This document shows, piece after piece, positions 45,030 through 52,942 of a stretch of 64,000 bases of DNA. The position numbers were made by a program, and so were the translations under genes. The DNA comes from Leisingera thetidis (lineage in GTDB: Bacteria; Pseudomonadota; Alphaproteobacteria; Rhodobacterales; Rhodobacteraceae). The stretch lies in NCBI RefSeq assembly GCF_025857195.1, contig NZ_CP109787.1, positions 3,323,501 through 3,387,500 on the forward strand. Reading direction: 5' to 3'. The first letter of the stretch is position 1; the number at the start of each line of letters is the position of its first letter. The notes below the pieces were generated by a model. That model worked only from the letters and a program-made list of their open reading frames with translations. It had not been told where the DNA came from and searched no databases.

Positions 45030-45863
45030 ATGACCCGCAAGATCGCCATTCAGGGGGAGCTGGGCTCCTACAGCCACGAGGCCTGCCGCATCGCGCGTCC
45101 CGGCATGGAGGTGCTGCCCTGCCGCACCTTCGAGGACATTCTGGAAGCCGTGCGCTCGGGCGGGGCAGAGCAGGCAATGCTGCCGGTCGAAAATTCCACC
45201 TATGGCAGGGTGGCAGACAGCCACCGCCTGCTGCCCCACAGCGGGCTGCACATCATCGACGAAGCCTTTGTGCGGGTGCACATCAATGTGCTGGGGGTGC
45301 CGGGGGCCAAACTGGAAGACATCCGCGAGGCGCATTCGCATCTGGTGCTGCTGCCGCAATGCGCTACCTTCCTGCGCGAGCACGGCATTCGCGGCCGCGT
45401 CAGCCCCGACAATGCCCGCGCCGCCCGCGATGTGGCAGAGGCCGGCGACAAACACTCCGCGGCGCTGGCGAGCGAGCTGGCGGCGGAGATCTACGGGCTC
45501 GAAGTGCTGGCCCGGCATATCGAGGACAATGGCGACAACACCACCCGCTTCCTGATCATGGCGCAGGAACCGGACTTTACCCGCCGCGGCGCCCATAACA
45601 TGATCACCAGCTTTGTGTTCCAGGTGCGCAACATCCCGGCGGCGCTCTACAAGGCCATGGGCGGCTTTGCCACCAATGGCATCAACATGACCAAGCTGGA
45701 AAGCTACATGGTCGACGGCTCCTTCACCGCCACCCAGTTCTATGCCGATATCGAAGGCCACCCGGAGGACGCCAACGTGCAGCTGGCGATGGATGAGCTG
45801 AACTACTTCACCACCAATGTGGAAATCCTCGGCGTCTACCCGGCAGACAACGGCCGGTTCTGA
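45030..45863 (+). CDS. pheA: Prephenate dehydratase
   Basis: Makes phenylpyruvate from prephenate in phenylalanine synthesis. The 277-aa protein starts KIAIQGELGSYSHEAC, and AMLPVENSTYGRVADSH and DNTTRFLIMA carry substrate residues. A C-terminal ACT domain spans about residues 190-277, with the Phe-binding NMTKLESYMVDG, so feedback inhibition by phenylalanine is likely. There is no chorismate mutase domain, so this is the monofunctional form. An upstream ATG at 45000 is possible. Confidence 0.95.
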   Translation: MTRKIAIQGELGSYSHEACRIARPGMEVLPCRTFEDILEAVRSGGAEQAMLPVENSTYGRVADSHRLLPHSGLHIIDEAFVRVHINVLGVPGAKLEDIREAHSHLVLLPQCATFLREHGIRGRVSPDNARAARDVAEAGDKHSAALASELAAEIYGLEVLARHIEDNGDNTTRFLIMAQEPDFTRRGAHNMITSFVFQVRNIPAALYKAMGGFATNGINMTKLESYMVDGSFTATQFYADIEGHPEDANVQLAMDELNYFTTNVEILGVYPADNGRF

Positions 45864-45868
45864 GCGCG

Positions 45869-45939
45869 CCGGAATTCGGCACGAATTCCGGCCAGGAAAA
45901 ATCGATTTTTCCTGGCCGTTTTCATCGAATGAAAACGGC
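45869..45939. repeat. Triple-palindrome block, copy 1
   Basis: Three back-to-back perfect hairpins: CCGGAATTCG/CGAATTCCGG (45869-45891), a 28-base uninterrupted palindrome with core CAGGAAAAATCGATTTTTCC (45890-45917), and GCCGTTTTCAT/ATGAAAACGGC with loop CGA (45915-45939). They lie between the 3' ends of pheA and the SRP RNA gene. Confidence 0.85.
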
Positions 45940-45970
45940 GGCCCGCATCAGCATTTAGGGGAAATTAAGT

Positions 45971-46064
45971 GAGAGGCTGGACATCGACCCAAGCGGGGCT
46001 CGTTGTGGCTGCTTCCTTCCGGACCTGACCAGGTTGGCGAGGCGCCTGCCCGCGCCAACCTCTC
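45971..46064 (-). ncRNA. ffs: Signal recognition particle RNA (4.5S, small bacterial type)
   Basis: The minus strand contains GGTCAGGTCCGGAAGGAAGC followed by AGCC, the invariant tetraloop hairpin and Ffh-binding internal loops of 4.5S RNA. The flanks pair: GAGAGG at the 5' end with CCTCTC at the 3' end, and GGTTGGCG with CGCCAACC close to the apex. This gives a rod of about 94-98 nt. A sigma70-like promoter precedes it. With Ffh it targets inner-membrane proteins. Confidence 0.95.
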
Positions 46065-46071
46065 GAATCCC

Positions 46072-46100
46072 GATATAAGGGCGGGCGGGCGGATTGGCAA
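46072..46100 (-). promoter_or_regulatory. Promoter of the SRP RNA gene
   Basis: On the minus strand TTGCCA (46100-46095) and TATATC (46077-46072) are 17 bases apart. The expected start, about 7 bases on, falls at the predicted RNA 5' end near 46064. Confidence 0.75.
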
Positions 46101-46131
46101 GAGCACCGCGCCGCTTGCCCCCGGGTGCAGG

Positions 46132-47991
46132 CTAAAGCTGCAGGTCCAGTTCCAGAAACCCGCTGCCGTTCAACCCGCGCACTGCCGCCTGCCCGGCCGG
46201 CAGCTCCTCCAGATAGGCTTCCGCCCCAGGCCCCGTGACCGCAACCGCGGTGGCGGCCGGCACCGGCGCCAGCTGCCAGGGATAGGGGAGCTGTGCCAGC
46301 GGATCGGCAGGCAGGCGCCCGGAAATGTAATCGCGCACCGCTCCGCGGATCCGCATCGGCGGCCGCGGCAGCGGCAGCTCTTCGGCATCCCGCAGCATCC
46401 GGAAGCTGCCGCCGCCGCTGACCCGGTAGCTGTTTGCGGCCACCGCGAATCTCTGGTCCGGCGCCACCGGCCGGCCGTTCCAGCACAATGCCGAAATCCG
46501 CCGGGCATCAGGGTTGATCCGCTCCCCCGCTGCTGAAAACCGCGGCGGCTGGGTCACGTCGATCTGGTAGCTCACTCCGAAGATCACATCGAAATTATGT
46601 CCCGCCCGCTGCGGATCGACCAGCAGCTGCCCGCAGCTGCCCGGCGGGATCCGGTTGAACAGGCCTGCCGACATTTCCAGCCAGTCCCGCAGCTGGCCGC
46701 CGGTGACAATGATCACCCGCAGCTCATTCGGAAAGACCTGCAGATCGGCGATATTGCGGGCGCAAAGATCCCCGGCGGCAATATCGGTGTAGGACTTCGG
46801 GCCCGACCGGCCGCCGAATTTGCAAGGCGCCGCGGCGGCAAGCAGCGGCAGGCTTTCCGCCCCGCAGTCCCGCAGCAGCGGCCGCACCGCCGCGGCCTGG
46901 GCGCTGCCGACCAGTGCCAGGCTGCGGTCCGGGGCAAAGAAGGTGAAATAGGAATGCATCGCCACCGGGCTGCGGCCGGCGGGCTGGCGCATCCGCTCCA
47001 GGGTGCGGGCATGGTCCGCCGCCAGCGCGCGCAGGAAGCCGGGCTCTTCTTCCGCCAGCGGCACGGCCCCGGCGGGCCTTTTCTGCGCCACCGGCCGCAG
47101 GCCGGCGCCGCCGCCCGCGGGCCGCCAGCCTGCCTCGCGATACTCCAGCTCCAGGCTGATCACCCCGAGATGCGAGCCATGCGCGCCCGGCATCACCACC
47201 GGCTTGGCAAAGTCCAGCGCCGGGTCCGGCAGCGTCAGATGGGTATGGCCGCCCACCACGGCGTCGATTTCCGCGAGAGCCGCCAGCGGCACCAGAGCGT
47301 TTTCGCTGCAGTCTGCGCCAGGCGTGCTGCCCGCACCGGTATGGGCCAGCGCCAGCACCAGATCGCAGCCCTCCGCCCGCAGCCGGCGCGCCTGGGCGGC
47401 TGCGGTGCCGACGATGCCGCCGGCCGCCAGCTGCGCCTGCAGCTGCTGGCCGCACCAGACCAGCGTCTGCGGCGGCAGCACCGACAGCACCCCGATCCGC
47501 ACCGGCGGCAAATCCGGCCGGCCCGGGATCTGCCGCTCCAGCACTGCCGACGGCAGGAACGGCAGCTCAAGCCCCGGATGCACCGCTGTCAGGTTGGAGC
47601 ACAGCACCGGACAAGGCATGTCCCTGACGACCCCCGCCAGCGCTGCAAGCCCGAAATCGAAGTCGTGGTTGCCAAGGCCGGCGGCATCATATTCCAGAAC
47701 CTGAAAAGCGCGCGCCAGCGGATGCGGCCCCGCGGCCCCGGGAATGATGTCCCCCAGCGGCGAGCCCTGAAAGCTGTCGCCATTGTCCACCAGGATACTG
47801 GCCGCGCCCTGCCGGGCCGCTTCCGCCCGTGCGCTGGCGATCAGGCTGGCCACACGCGACAGGCCGATGGCCGGATCCGGCTGGTCGGCATAGTAATCAT
47901 GGCTCAGCAGATTGCAGTGCAGGTCGGTGGTCGCCAGAATCTGCAGCAGCCCGGTGGCCGGGGCATCAGGGGCTCCCGCCCCGGTCACCAT
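46132..47991 (-). CDS. 5'-nucleotidase/2',3'-cyclic phosphodiesterase family metallophosphatase
   Basis: A 619-aa two-domain protein. The N-terminal calcineurin-like domain has the metal motifs TTDLHCN, DNGDSFQGSPLGD, GNHDFDFG and VVGGHTH. The C-terminal 5'-nucleotidase domain (from about residue 330) ends with the substrate-stacking region DVTQPPRFS and SYRVSGGG. CpdB-like enzymes remove 2',3'-cyclic phosphates and 3'-phosphates from nucleotides. I see no signal peptide, unlike periplasmic CpdB, so it may be cytoplasmic or the start may be wrong. It lies upstream of ffs on the same strand. Confidence 0.88.
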   Translation of the reverse strand: MVTGAGAPDAPATGLLQILATTDLHCNLLSHDYYADQPDPAIGLSRVASLIASARAEAARQGAASILVDNGDSFQGSPLGDIIPGAAGPHPLARAFQVLEYDAAGLGNHDFDFGLAALAGVVRDMPCPVLCSNLTAVHPGLELPFLPSAVLERQIPGRPDLPPVRIGVLSVLPPQTLVWCGQQLQAQLAAGGIVGTAAAQARRLRAEGCDLVLALAHTGAGSTPGADCSENALVPLAALAEIDAVVGGHTHLTLPDPALDFAKPVVMPGAHGSHLGVISLELEYREAGWRPAGGGAGLRPVAQKRPAGAVPLAEEEPGFLRALAADHARTLERMRQPAGRSPVAMHSYFTFFAPDRSLALVGSAQAAAVRPLLRDCGAESLPLLAAAAPCKFGGRSGPKSYTDIAAGDLCARNIADLQVFPNELRVIIVTGGQLRDWLEMSAGLFNRIPPGSCGQLLVDPQRAGHNFDVIFGVSYQIDVTQPPRFSAAGERINPDARRISALCWNGRPVAPDQRFAVAANSYRVSGGGSFRMLRDAEELPLPRPPMRIRGAVRDYISGRLPADPLAQLPYPWQLAPVPAATAVAVTGPGAEAYLEELPAGQAAVRGLNGSGFLELDLQL

Positions 47992-48313
47992 GTTCCAGTT
48001 CCTGCTGACACTGCCTGCGTGCTCCCTGCAGCGCCTTCCAGCGCCATTTCTGTCCCGGAGTCATTTGAATCAGCGTTTTAACGATTTGCAAAGAAACCTT
48101 TTTGCAGCTTGCTCATTTTTCCCGGTCCCGCCGCCGCAGAGGCCTGGCCCGCCGTATTCTGCAGCACTGGCCGCGCTGCGGGTGTGGCGGCGCAGTGACA
48201 GGCAAGAACGGATCACCGGCGATTGCTGGAAACCCCTGCGGCACACTGTCAAGGATGCCCCAGTTCCACCCGTTGCGTGCGGCCGCCGCGCCGCCAGTCA
48301 GAGGAGAGCCGCG
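47992..48313. other. Gap between phosphatase and nudC; no gene seen
   Basis: About 320 bases between divergent genes. It contains an AT-rich stretch at 48060-48120 that could hold promoters for both. I find no RNA gene, operator dyad or repeat here. The nudC frame stays open through it, but there is no supporting start site. Confidence 0.5.
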
Positions 48314-49297
48314 ATGAAACGCGCAGAACAGGTGACTTTCGGCGGCGGCGGACTGGAGCGCGCCGCGCATCTGCGCAATGATGCGGCGGCCCTGGACGCG
48401 GCCTGGAACAGCCCGCAGGCCCAAGTGCTGCTTGTCTGGCGCGGCAAGCCGCTGACCAGACGCGGGGCGGAGACGGATCCCCCCTGCGGCCTGGCATGGA
48501 CGGACCCGGTGCATCCGCTGGCCGCGGGCCGCAGGGACGCCGCGCTGTTCCTCGGGCTGGACCCGGACGGCGCCCCCTGCTTTGCCTGCGACCTCAGTGA
48601 CTGGCAGCCGGAAGACCTGGACCGGGATGCTCTCAACAGCTTTGCCGATGCCAGCGAACAGCGGCACCCCGGCCTGCCGGAAGCCCATGTCTTTGCCGAG
48701 CTGCGCCGGGTGATGGCCCGCCTCACTCCGCTGGAAGCGGAACTGGCGGCCACCGCCAAGGCGCTGCTGTCCTGGCACCGCAGCCACCGGTTCTGCGCCT
48801 GCTGCGGCGCGCCCAGCGACATGGCCCAGGCGGGCTGGCAGCGGCTGTGCCCGTCCTGCAAGGCGCCGCATTTCCCGCGCACCGACCCGGTTGTCATCAT
48901 GCTGATTACGCACGGCGATTCGGTGCTGATGGGCCGCTCTCCCGGCTGGCCCGAGGGCATGTACTCGCTGCTGGCGGGCTTCGTCGAGCCGGGCGAGACG
49001 CTGGAGGCCGCCGTGCGCCGCGAGACCTTTGAGGAAACCGGCGTCCGGGTCGGCGCCGTCAGCTACCTGTCGAGCCAGCCCTGGGCCTTTCCGATGTCGC
49101 TGATGTTCGGCTGCGCAGGCATTGCTCTCAGCCGGGAAATCAGCATCGATCCGAATGAAATCGAAGACGCGCTGTGGGTCAGCCGGGAGGAGATGATGAC
49201 CGTCTTCGGAGGCGGCCACCCGGTGATGAAACCCTCGCGCGAGGGGGCAATTGCCCATTTTCTGCTCAAGAACTGGCTTGCGGACACGCTGGACTAG
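48314..49297 (+). CDS. nudC: NAD+ diphosphatase / NADH pyrophosphatase
   Basis: Hydrolyses NAD(H) and removes NAD caps from RNA 5' ends. The 327-aa protein has an N-terminal domain of about 150 residues, a zinc ribbon with C161-x2-C164 and C179-x2-C182, and the Nudix box starting GFVEPGETLEAAVRRETFEE near residue 222. The NudC-specific SQPWAFPMSLM follows the box. GAGGAGA lies about 6 bases before the ATG at 48314, which is preferred over the much longer open frame upstream. Confidence 0.94.
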   Translation: MKRAEQVTFGGGGLERAAHLRNDAAALDAAWNSPQAQVLLVWRGKPLTRRGAETDPPCGLAWTDPVHPLAAGRRDAALFLGLDPDGAPCFACDLSDWQPEDLDRDALNSFADASEQRHPGLPEAHVFAELRRVMARLTPLEAELAATAKALLSWHRSHRFCACCGAPSDMAQAGWQRLCPSCKAPHFPRTDPVVIMLITHGDSVLMGRSPGWPEGMYSLLAGFVEPGETLEAAVRRETFEETGVRVGAVSYLSSQPWAFPMSLMFGCAGIALSREISIDPNEIEDALWVSREEMMTVFGGGHPVMKPSREGAIAHFLLKNWLADTLD

Positions 49298-49354
49298 AGC
49301 GCATATTGCCGCAAAAGGCGTGGCAGCCAGGCGGCGCAACTGAGGCAGGCGAGC

Positions 49355-49822
49355 ATGGAATTTCTAAGCAAAGAAGATATCGAAGCCCCGATTGCCGGTG
49401 TGTTCGGCGCGATCAGCGATTTCGAGCTGCTGGAGCGCTCCGCCTTGCGGCGCGGCATCGAGCTGCAGCGCATCGGCGATCCTGCCAGTCCGGAAAAAGG
49501 CCTGGCGTGGGACCTGGCCTTCAGCTTCCGCGGCAAGCAGCGCGACATCCGGCTGGCGCTGGCATCTTACACGCCGGTCACCGGAATGATCCTGACCGGC
49601 GGCGGCAGCGGCATCGACGGCCGGATGGAGGTTGAATTGCTGGCGCTGTCGCCGCAACGGACCCGCATGTCGGTGCAGCTGACACTGTCGCCCACGACCC
49701 TGACCGGCCGCCTGCTGGTGCAATCGCTGAAACTGGCGCGCAGCAACCTTACCCGCCGGTTCAAGCTGCGGCTGGCGGAATATGCCAAGATCACCGAGGA
49801 ACGGCTGAACCGCACCGCCTGA
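49355..49822 (+). CDS. SRPBCC-family protein
   Basis: A 155-aa single-domain START-like protein starting MEFLSKEDIEAPIAGVFGAISDFELLERSALRRG, the usual first strand and helices of the fold. GRMEVELLALSPQRTRMSV is the sheet, and LLVQSLKLARSNLTRRFKLRL is the C-terminal helix that lines a hydrophobic pocket. The ligand is unknown. It follows nudC by 57 bases on the same strand and may be co-transcribed with it. Confidence 0.78.
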   Translation: MEFLSKEDIEAPIAGVFGAISDFELLERSALRRGIELQRIGDPASPEKGLAWDLAFSFRGKQRDIRLALASYTPVTGMILTGGGSGIDGRMEVELLALSPQRTRMSVQLTLSPTTLTGRLLVQSLKLARSNLTRRFKLRLAEYAKITEERLNRTA

Positions 49823-49833
49823 CCGGCTGCGCA

Positions 49834-50712
49834 TCAGATCTGCGGAATCAGACCGGGCCACAGGCTGGCATTGGCCGGGGCAAAGGCGCCGAGATGGCCA
49901 ATCGCCTGCAGGCCCGACCGGTTCGGCACCAGCACCGTACGCCGCTGCGGCACCCCGCCGAAAACCTCGCCCAGGCGCCACACGGCAGGTGGCGGCACAA
50001 CGTCATCATCCGCGATCGCAAACAGATCCACCGGAATGCCGCTTTCGGCCCAGCGGGGGCGCGGCAGGCTGCGGCCGGTGTCCGGCAGGTAGCTGCCCCG
50101 GGTGGTGCACCAGCGCCGCCATTGCCAGTAGACCCCGGCGGGCAAATCGGCCCCGAACCCCACCGCGCGCCCGGGCAGATAGCCCAGGGCACCGGCCGCC
50201 AGCGGCACATGGCCGAACCAGAAAGCCAGCGCCAGCGCTCGGTAGGGCCAGGGATGATCGTGGTGATGCACCAAGCCGCCCGCAACCACGATCATGCGGG
50301 CGACGTCCTCAAGACCATCCTGCAGGGGCATCAGCATCGCCCCCAGCGAATGGCCGATCACCCACAACGGCACGCCCGCGCAGTGCCGCCGCATCTCGGC
50401 CCGGGCGGCCGGCTGATCCACCAGCGCCCACTCGGCCATTGTAACCTTGGAGCGGCGCGGATGGCCCTGCGCCGAGTCTCCGAAATCCCGGTAGTCATAG
50501 GTCAGGCAGGCGATCTGCCGCTCTGCCGCCAGCCAGCGCGCGAAATGCCGGTAAAAGCGCTGCGGCACCCCGGTTGCGCCGTTCAGCACCACCGCCGCCT
50601 TTGCCGTCCCGGCCGGCTGGTACAGCCGCCCGGCCAGCTCCCCGTCCCCGGAGGCAAAGCGCAGCTCCTGCTCCCGGATACCGGCGGTATGTTCTGCGTG
50701 TCTGTCCAGCAT
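49834..50712 (-). CDS. Alpha/beta hydrolase, TetR-controlled
   Basis: A 292-aa hydrolase. The nucleophile elbow is GHSLGAM and the oxyanion strand VVLNGATGVPQRFY. The acid is expected in FAIADDDVVPP and the catalytic histidine in AIGHLGAF. It resembles lysophospholipase/esterase-type enzymes (COG4757-like predicted hydrolases). The substrate is unknown. It is divergent from a TetR gene and shares with it two operator palindromes that lie 10-50 bases from its start, so it is probably the repressed target. Confidence 0.85.
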   Translation of the reverse strand: MLDRHAEHTAGIREQELRFASGDGELAGRLYQPAGTAKAAVVLNGATGVPQRFYRHFARWLAAERQIACLTYDYRDFGDSAQGHPRRSKVTMAEWALVDQPAARAEMRRHCAGVPLWVIGHSLGAMLMPLQDGLEDVARMIVVAGGLVHHHDHPWPYRALALAFWFGHVPLAAGALGYLPGRAVGFGADLPAGVYWQWRRWCTTRGSYLPDTGRSLPRPRWAESGIPVDLFAIADDDVVPPPAVWRLGEVFGGVPQRRTVLVPNRSGLQAIGHLGAFAPANASLWPGLIPQI

Positions 50713-50722
50713 GGCGGCCTCC

Positions 50723-50763
50723 TAGACCAATCGGTCTAATCCCTGACTGGACCATTTGGTCCA
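50723..50763. promoter_or_regulatory. Twin TetR operators
   Basis: TAGACCAATCGGTCTA (50723-50738) and TGGACCATTTGGTCCA (50748-50763) are two dyads of the form TRGACC-N4-GGTCYA, centred 25 bases apart. They fill the 70-base gap between the hydrolase and the TetR gene. Confidence 0.88.
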
Positions 50764-50782
50764 ATGCTGTCAAGCTGCCGCC

Positions 50783-51391
50783 ATGACTGACGTGACGACA
50801 GCCAGCCCGCATCAGGACAGCCTGCCTCCGACCCGGGACCGGCTGATCCGCGCCGCGGCCCGCCTGTTCCGCGACAAGGGCTATACCGGCACCGGCCTGG
50901 CAGAGCTGCTGGCCGCTGCCGCGGCGCCGAAGGGCTCGCTTTACCACCATTTCCCGAATGGCAAATCCGACCTCGCGCTGGCCGCGGCGGCTTGGGCCTC
51001 GGATCAGATGCTGGAGCTGATCGACGCCGCCTTCAACCCGGCCCCTAGCTTTCCCGAAGGCGCCAAGACGGTCTGCTACAAACTGGCCAAGCTGTTCGAC
51101 AAGCAAGGCAGATGGAGCGGCTGCCCGGTCTCTGCCACCCTGTTCGCAGGACCCGAAAACGAGGCCTTTCACCGGCACGCCGCGGAGCTGTTCGAGGGCT
51201 GGATCGCGGCCACTGCCCGCCATGCCGAGCGCCTGGGCCTGCCGCAGGACGCGGCCCGCGCCGCCGCCGAAAACTTCTATGTCCTGCTGCAGGGCGGCTG
51301 GCAGCTGGCGCGGGTGCGGCGCGACTCGGATGTGATCCGGGGGCTGCACCGGCAGATGCACGCACCAATGCAGTTGCAGAAAAACGATTGA
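50783..51391 (+). CDS. TetR-family transcriptional regulator
   Basis: A 202-aa repressor. The N-terminal DNA-binding domain covers about residues 15-62 (TRDRLIRAAARLFRDKGYTGTGLAELLAAAAAPKGSLYHHFPNGKSDL). The C-terminal ligand domain resembles the LmrA/YxaF group (FDKQGRWSGCPVSATLF). The ATG at 50783 follows two operators, so it probably represses itself and the divergent hydrolase. The inducer is unknown. Confidence 0.9.
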   Translation: MTDVTTASPHQDSLPPTRDRLIRAAARLFRDKGYTGTGLAELLAAAAAPKGSLYHHFPNGKSDLALAAAAWASDQMLELIDAAFNPAPSFPEGAKTVCYKLAKLFDKQGRWSGCPVSATLFAGPENEAFHRHAAELFEGWIAATARHAERLGLPQDAARAAAENFYVLLQGGWQLARVRRDSDVIRGLHRQMHAPMQLQKND

Positions 51392-51423
51392 CGACTCGGG
51401 GCGCCAGCCGCTACCGCTGGTGG

Positions 51424-51620
51424 CGATGGTTCCCGCGCCACAGAATCTTGTGTCCGGGATGAAAAGGGAACACGGTGCGGCCTGCACGCAAGCAGGCCAA
51501 TTCCGCGGCTGCCCCCGCAACTGTAAGCGGCGAGCGACCCCGATAGAGCCACTGGCCCGCAAAAAGGCCGGGAAGGATCGGGAAAGCGACGACCCGCAAG
51601 TCAGGAGACCTGCCATCGGA
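51424..51620 (+). promoter_or_regulatory. Cobalamin (adenosylcobalamin) riboswitch
   Basis: All landmark pieces are present in order: the P1 arm GATGG (about 51425), AAAAGGGAACACGGTGC, GCTGCCCCCGCAACTGTAAGC, GAGCCACTG, GCCGGGAAGG, and the B12 box GTCAGGAGACCTGCC with the closing CCATC. Downstream, GGGTCTG (51655) can pair with CAGACCC (51709) across about 50 bases, a possible expression platform. It precedes a single Cys-rich gene at 51742. Confidence 0.96.
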
Positions 51621-51741
51621 AGTGAAACTCGAAACCGGGCGGGGTGTCCGGACAGGGTCTGATGGCTGCGGCGGAGGCTTTCCGTCATTCATCCGGTCTC
51701 TTGTCCGCCAGACCCCCGCGCCACGCGCGGAGGGCGCAGAT

Positions 51742-52146
51742 ATGATTTGGACGGACCAGACGCATTTCTATGCGGCAACGGATTGCAAGTATTTGGGGCG
51801 CCCCTGCCCTGCGGCGGAACGGATGATCGCCAAGCTGGCCGAGGCGATGACCAGGGCCAAACCGCTGACCCAGGAGGATTTCGAGATCACCGGCACCACC
51901 GCGCTGGACGGCTGCCCGCGCACCTGCCCGGCGCAGTTTGCCGCCAGCCATGACCGGATCCGGCTGTATTGCGGCGTGGGTGGAGAGGCCCCGCGCGAAG
52001 GGCTGGACCGCTTTGCCGATGCCATCCTCAGCCGCGGCGGCACCGGCTTTGCGGCCTCGAAACTGGACGCCCGCCCCTGCGCGCTGATGGAGGCGCTGCC
52101 GAAAACCGCCGAAGCGCGGCAGGCGGAACAGATGATGGCGCTGTGA
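51742..52146 (+). CDS. Cys-rich DUF1636-like protein under a cobalamin riboswitch
   Basis: A 134-aa protein with cysteines at 15, 22, 58, 62, 77 and 113. The block DGCPRTCPAQFAASHDRIRLYCG and the N-terminal ATDCKYLGRPCP resemble the thioredoxin-like [2Fe-2S] DUF1636 proteins found near cobalamin genes. GGAGG (51729-51733) lies 8 bases before the ATG, so I reject an in-frame start at 51622 that lies within or beside the riboswitch. It is the only gene downstream; a phosphatase gene on the other strand follows. The function is unknown; a role in B12 or metal handling is inferred from control. Confidence 0.8.
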   Translation: MIWTDQTHFYAATDCKYLGRPCPAAERMIAKLAEAMTRAKPLTQEDFEITGTTALDGCPRTCPAQFAASHDRIRLYCGVGGEAPREGLDRFADAILSRGGTGFAASKLDARPCALMEALPKTAEARQAEQMMAL

Positions 52147-52214
52147 AACCGAAATCACGCAAGCTCTGAGAGCCGGGCGATTGCGTTCCTGGCTTGCGTG
52201 GCGGCCCGGCCTGC

Positions 52215-52748
52215 CTACTGCGCCGCACAGGCCCACTGCAATTGCCCGTCAGTCTCCACTGCGCAGGGCCGCACCGTCCGCAGCCGCGCCAGCGCTTGCG
52301 CCGGATCCTCGCCGCATTCGATCATCAGCCGCAGCACCGCCATGCCCGACCGCCCGCAGCCGCCACGGCAATGCACCAGCACCCGGCCGCCGCCGCCCAG
52401 CGCCTGCCGTGCCGACTGGCTGGCGGCGGGCCATTTCGCCGCCACCGCGGGCGGCGGCACCTGGAAATCCGGCACCGGCAGATGCAGCCAGCGGCAGGCC
52501 ATGCTTTGAATATCGATCCCCAGCCGCGGCACCCCCGCGGCGTCATGCTCCTCGGCCGTGGTCATCGAGAGCACCAGCCCCGGTTTCCACTGATAGATCT
52601 GGATCAGGTCGCCCCGGTAATCGCCCGCCCCGCCGGGCAGCCGGCACAGCGCCAGAATGCCGCCGCCGGCCGACAGCGCATGGATGATCAGGCCAGCCTG
52701 CGCCGCGCCGTCCTGCGCGGCAGGCTTCGAGGTTTCGTCAGTTCGCAT
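52215..52748 (-). CDS. Dual-specificity/tyrosine phosphatase-like protein
   Basis: A 177-aa phosphatase of the cysteine-dependent class. The P-loop HCRGGCGRSG has the CX5R form with Cys127 as nucleophile and Arg133. Asp94 in PVPDF is the likely general acid. The fold matches ADP-ribosyl-phosphatase or DSP-like proteins (LVLSMTTAEEHDAAG, WLHLPVPDF). Substrates could be protein phosphotyrosine or a small phosphate ester. It stands alone, convergent with the riboswitch gene and divergent from dnaX. Confidence 0.82.
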   Translation of the reverse strand: MRTDETSKPAAQDGAAQAGLIIHALSAGGGILALCRLPGGAGDYRGDLIQIYQWKPGLVLSMTTAEEHDAAGVPRLGIDIQSMACRWLHLPVPDFQVPPPAVAAKWPAASQSARQALGGGGRVLVHCRGGCGRSGMAVLRLMIECGEDPAQALARLRTVRPCAVETDGQLQWACAAQ

Positions 52749-52942
52749 ACCGCCTCCTCAGCCGCTGCGTTCCTGCATGCCCCCGCATCTCCCCGTCTGC
52801 GCAGACTAGCTTCTAACCGCGCAATCCCAAAGCCCTTTTGCGGCCTCAGGATTGCCGCCTTCTGCGGTGGACGAATGCGGCGCGCTTCAATACCCTGCGC
52901 GGAACGCGGGCGCTCCGCATCCCGAATCCGGCACGAGACATC

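Noticed and set aside
47912..48313. N-terminal extension of NudC in the open frame upstream
   Set aside because: It would add 134 residues with no domain, and a ribosome site precedes the ATG at 48314.
51622..51741. Longer reading of the Cys-rich protein starting at 51622
   Set aside because: It would begin at the edge of the B12 riboswitch, while GGAGG before 51742 gives a clear start.
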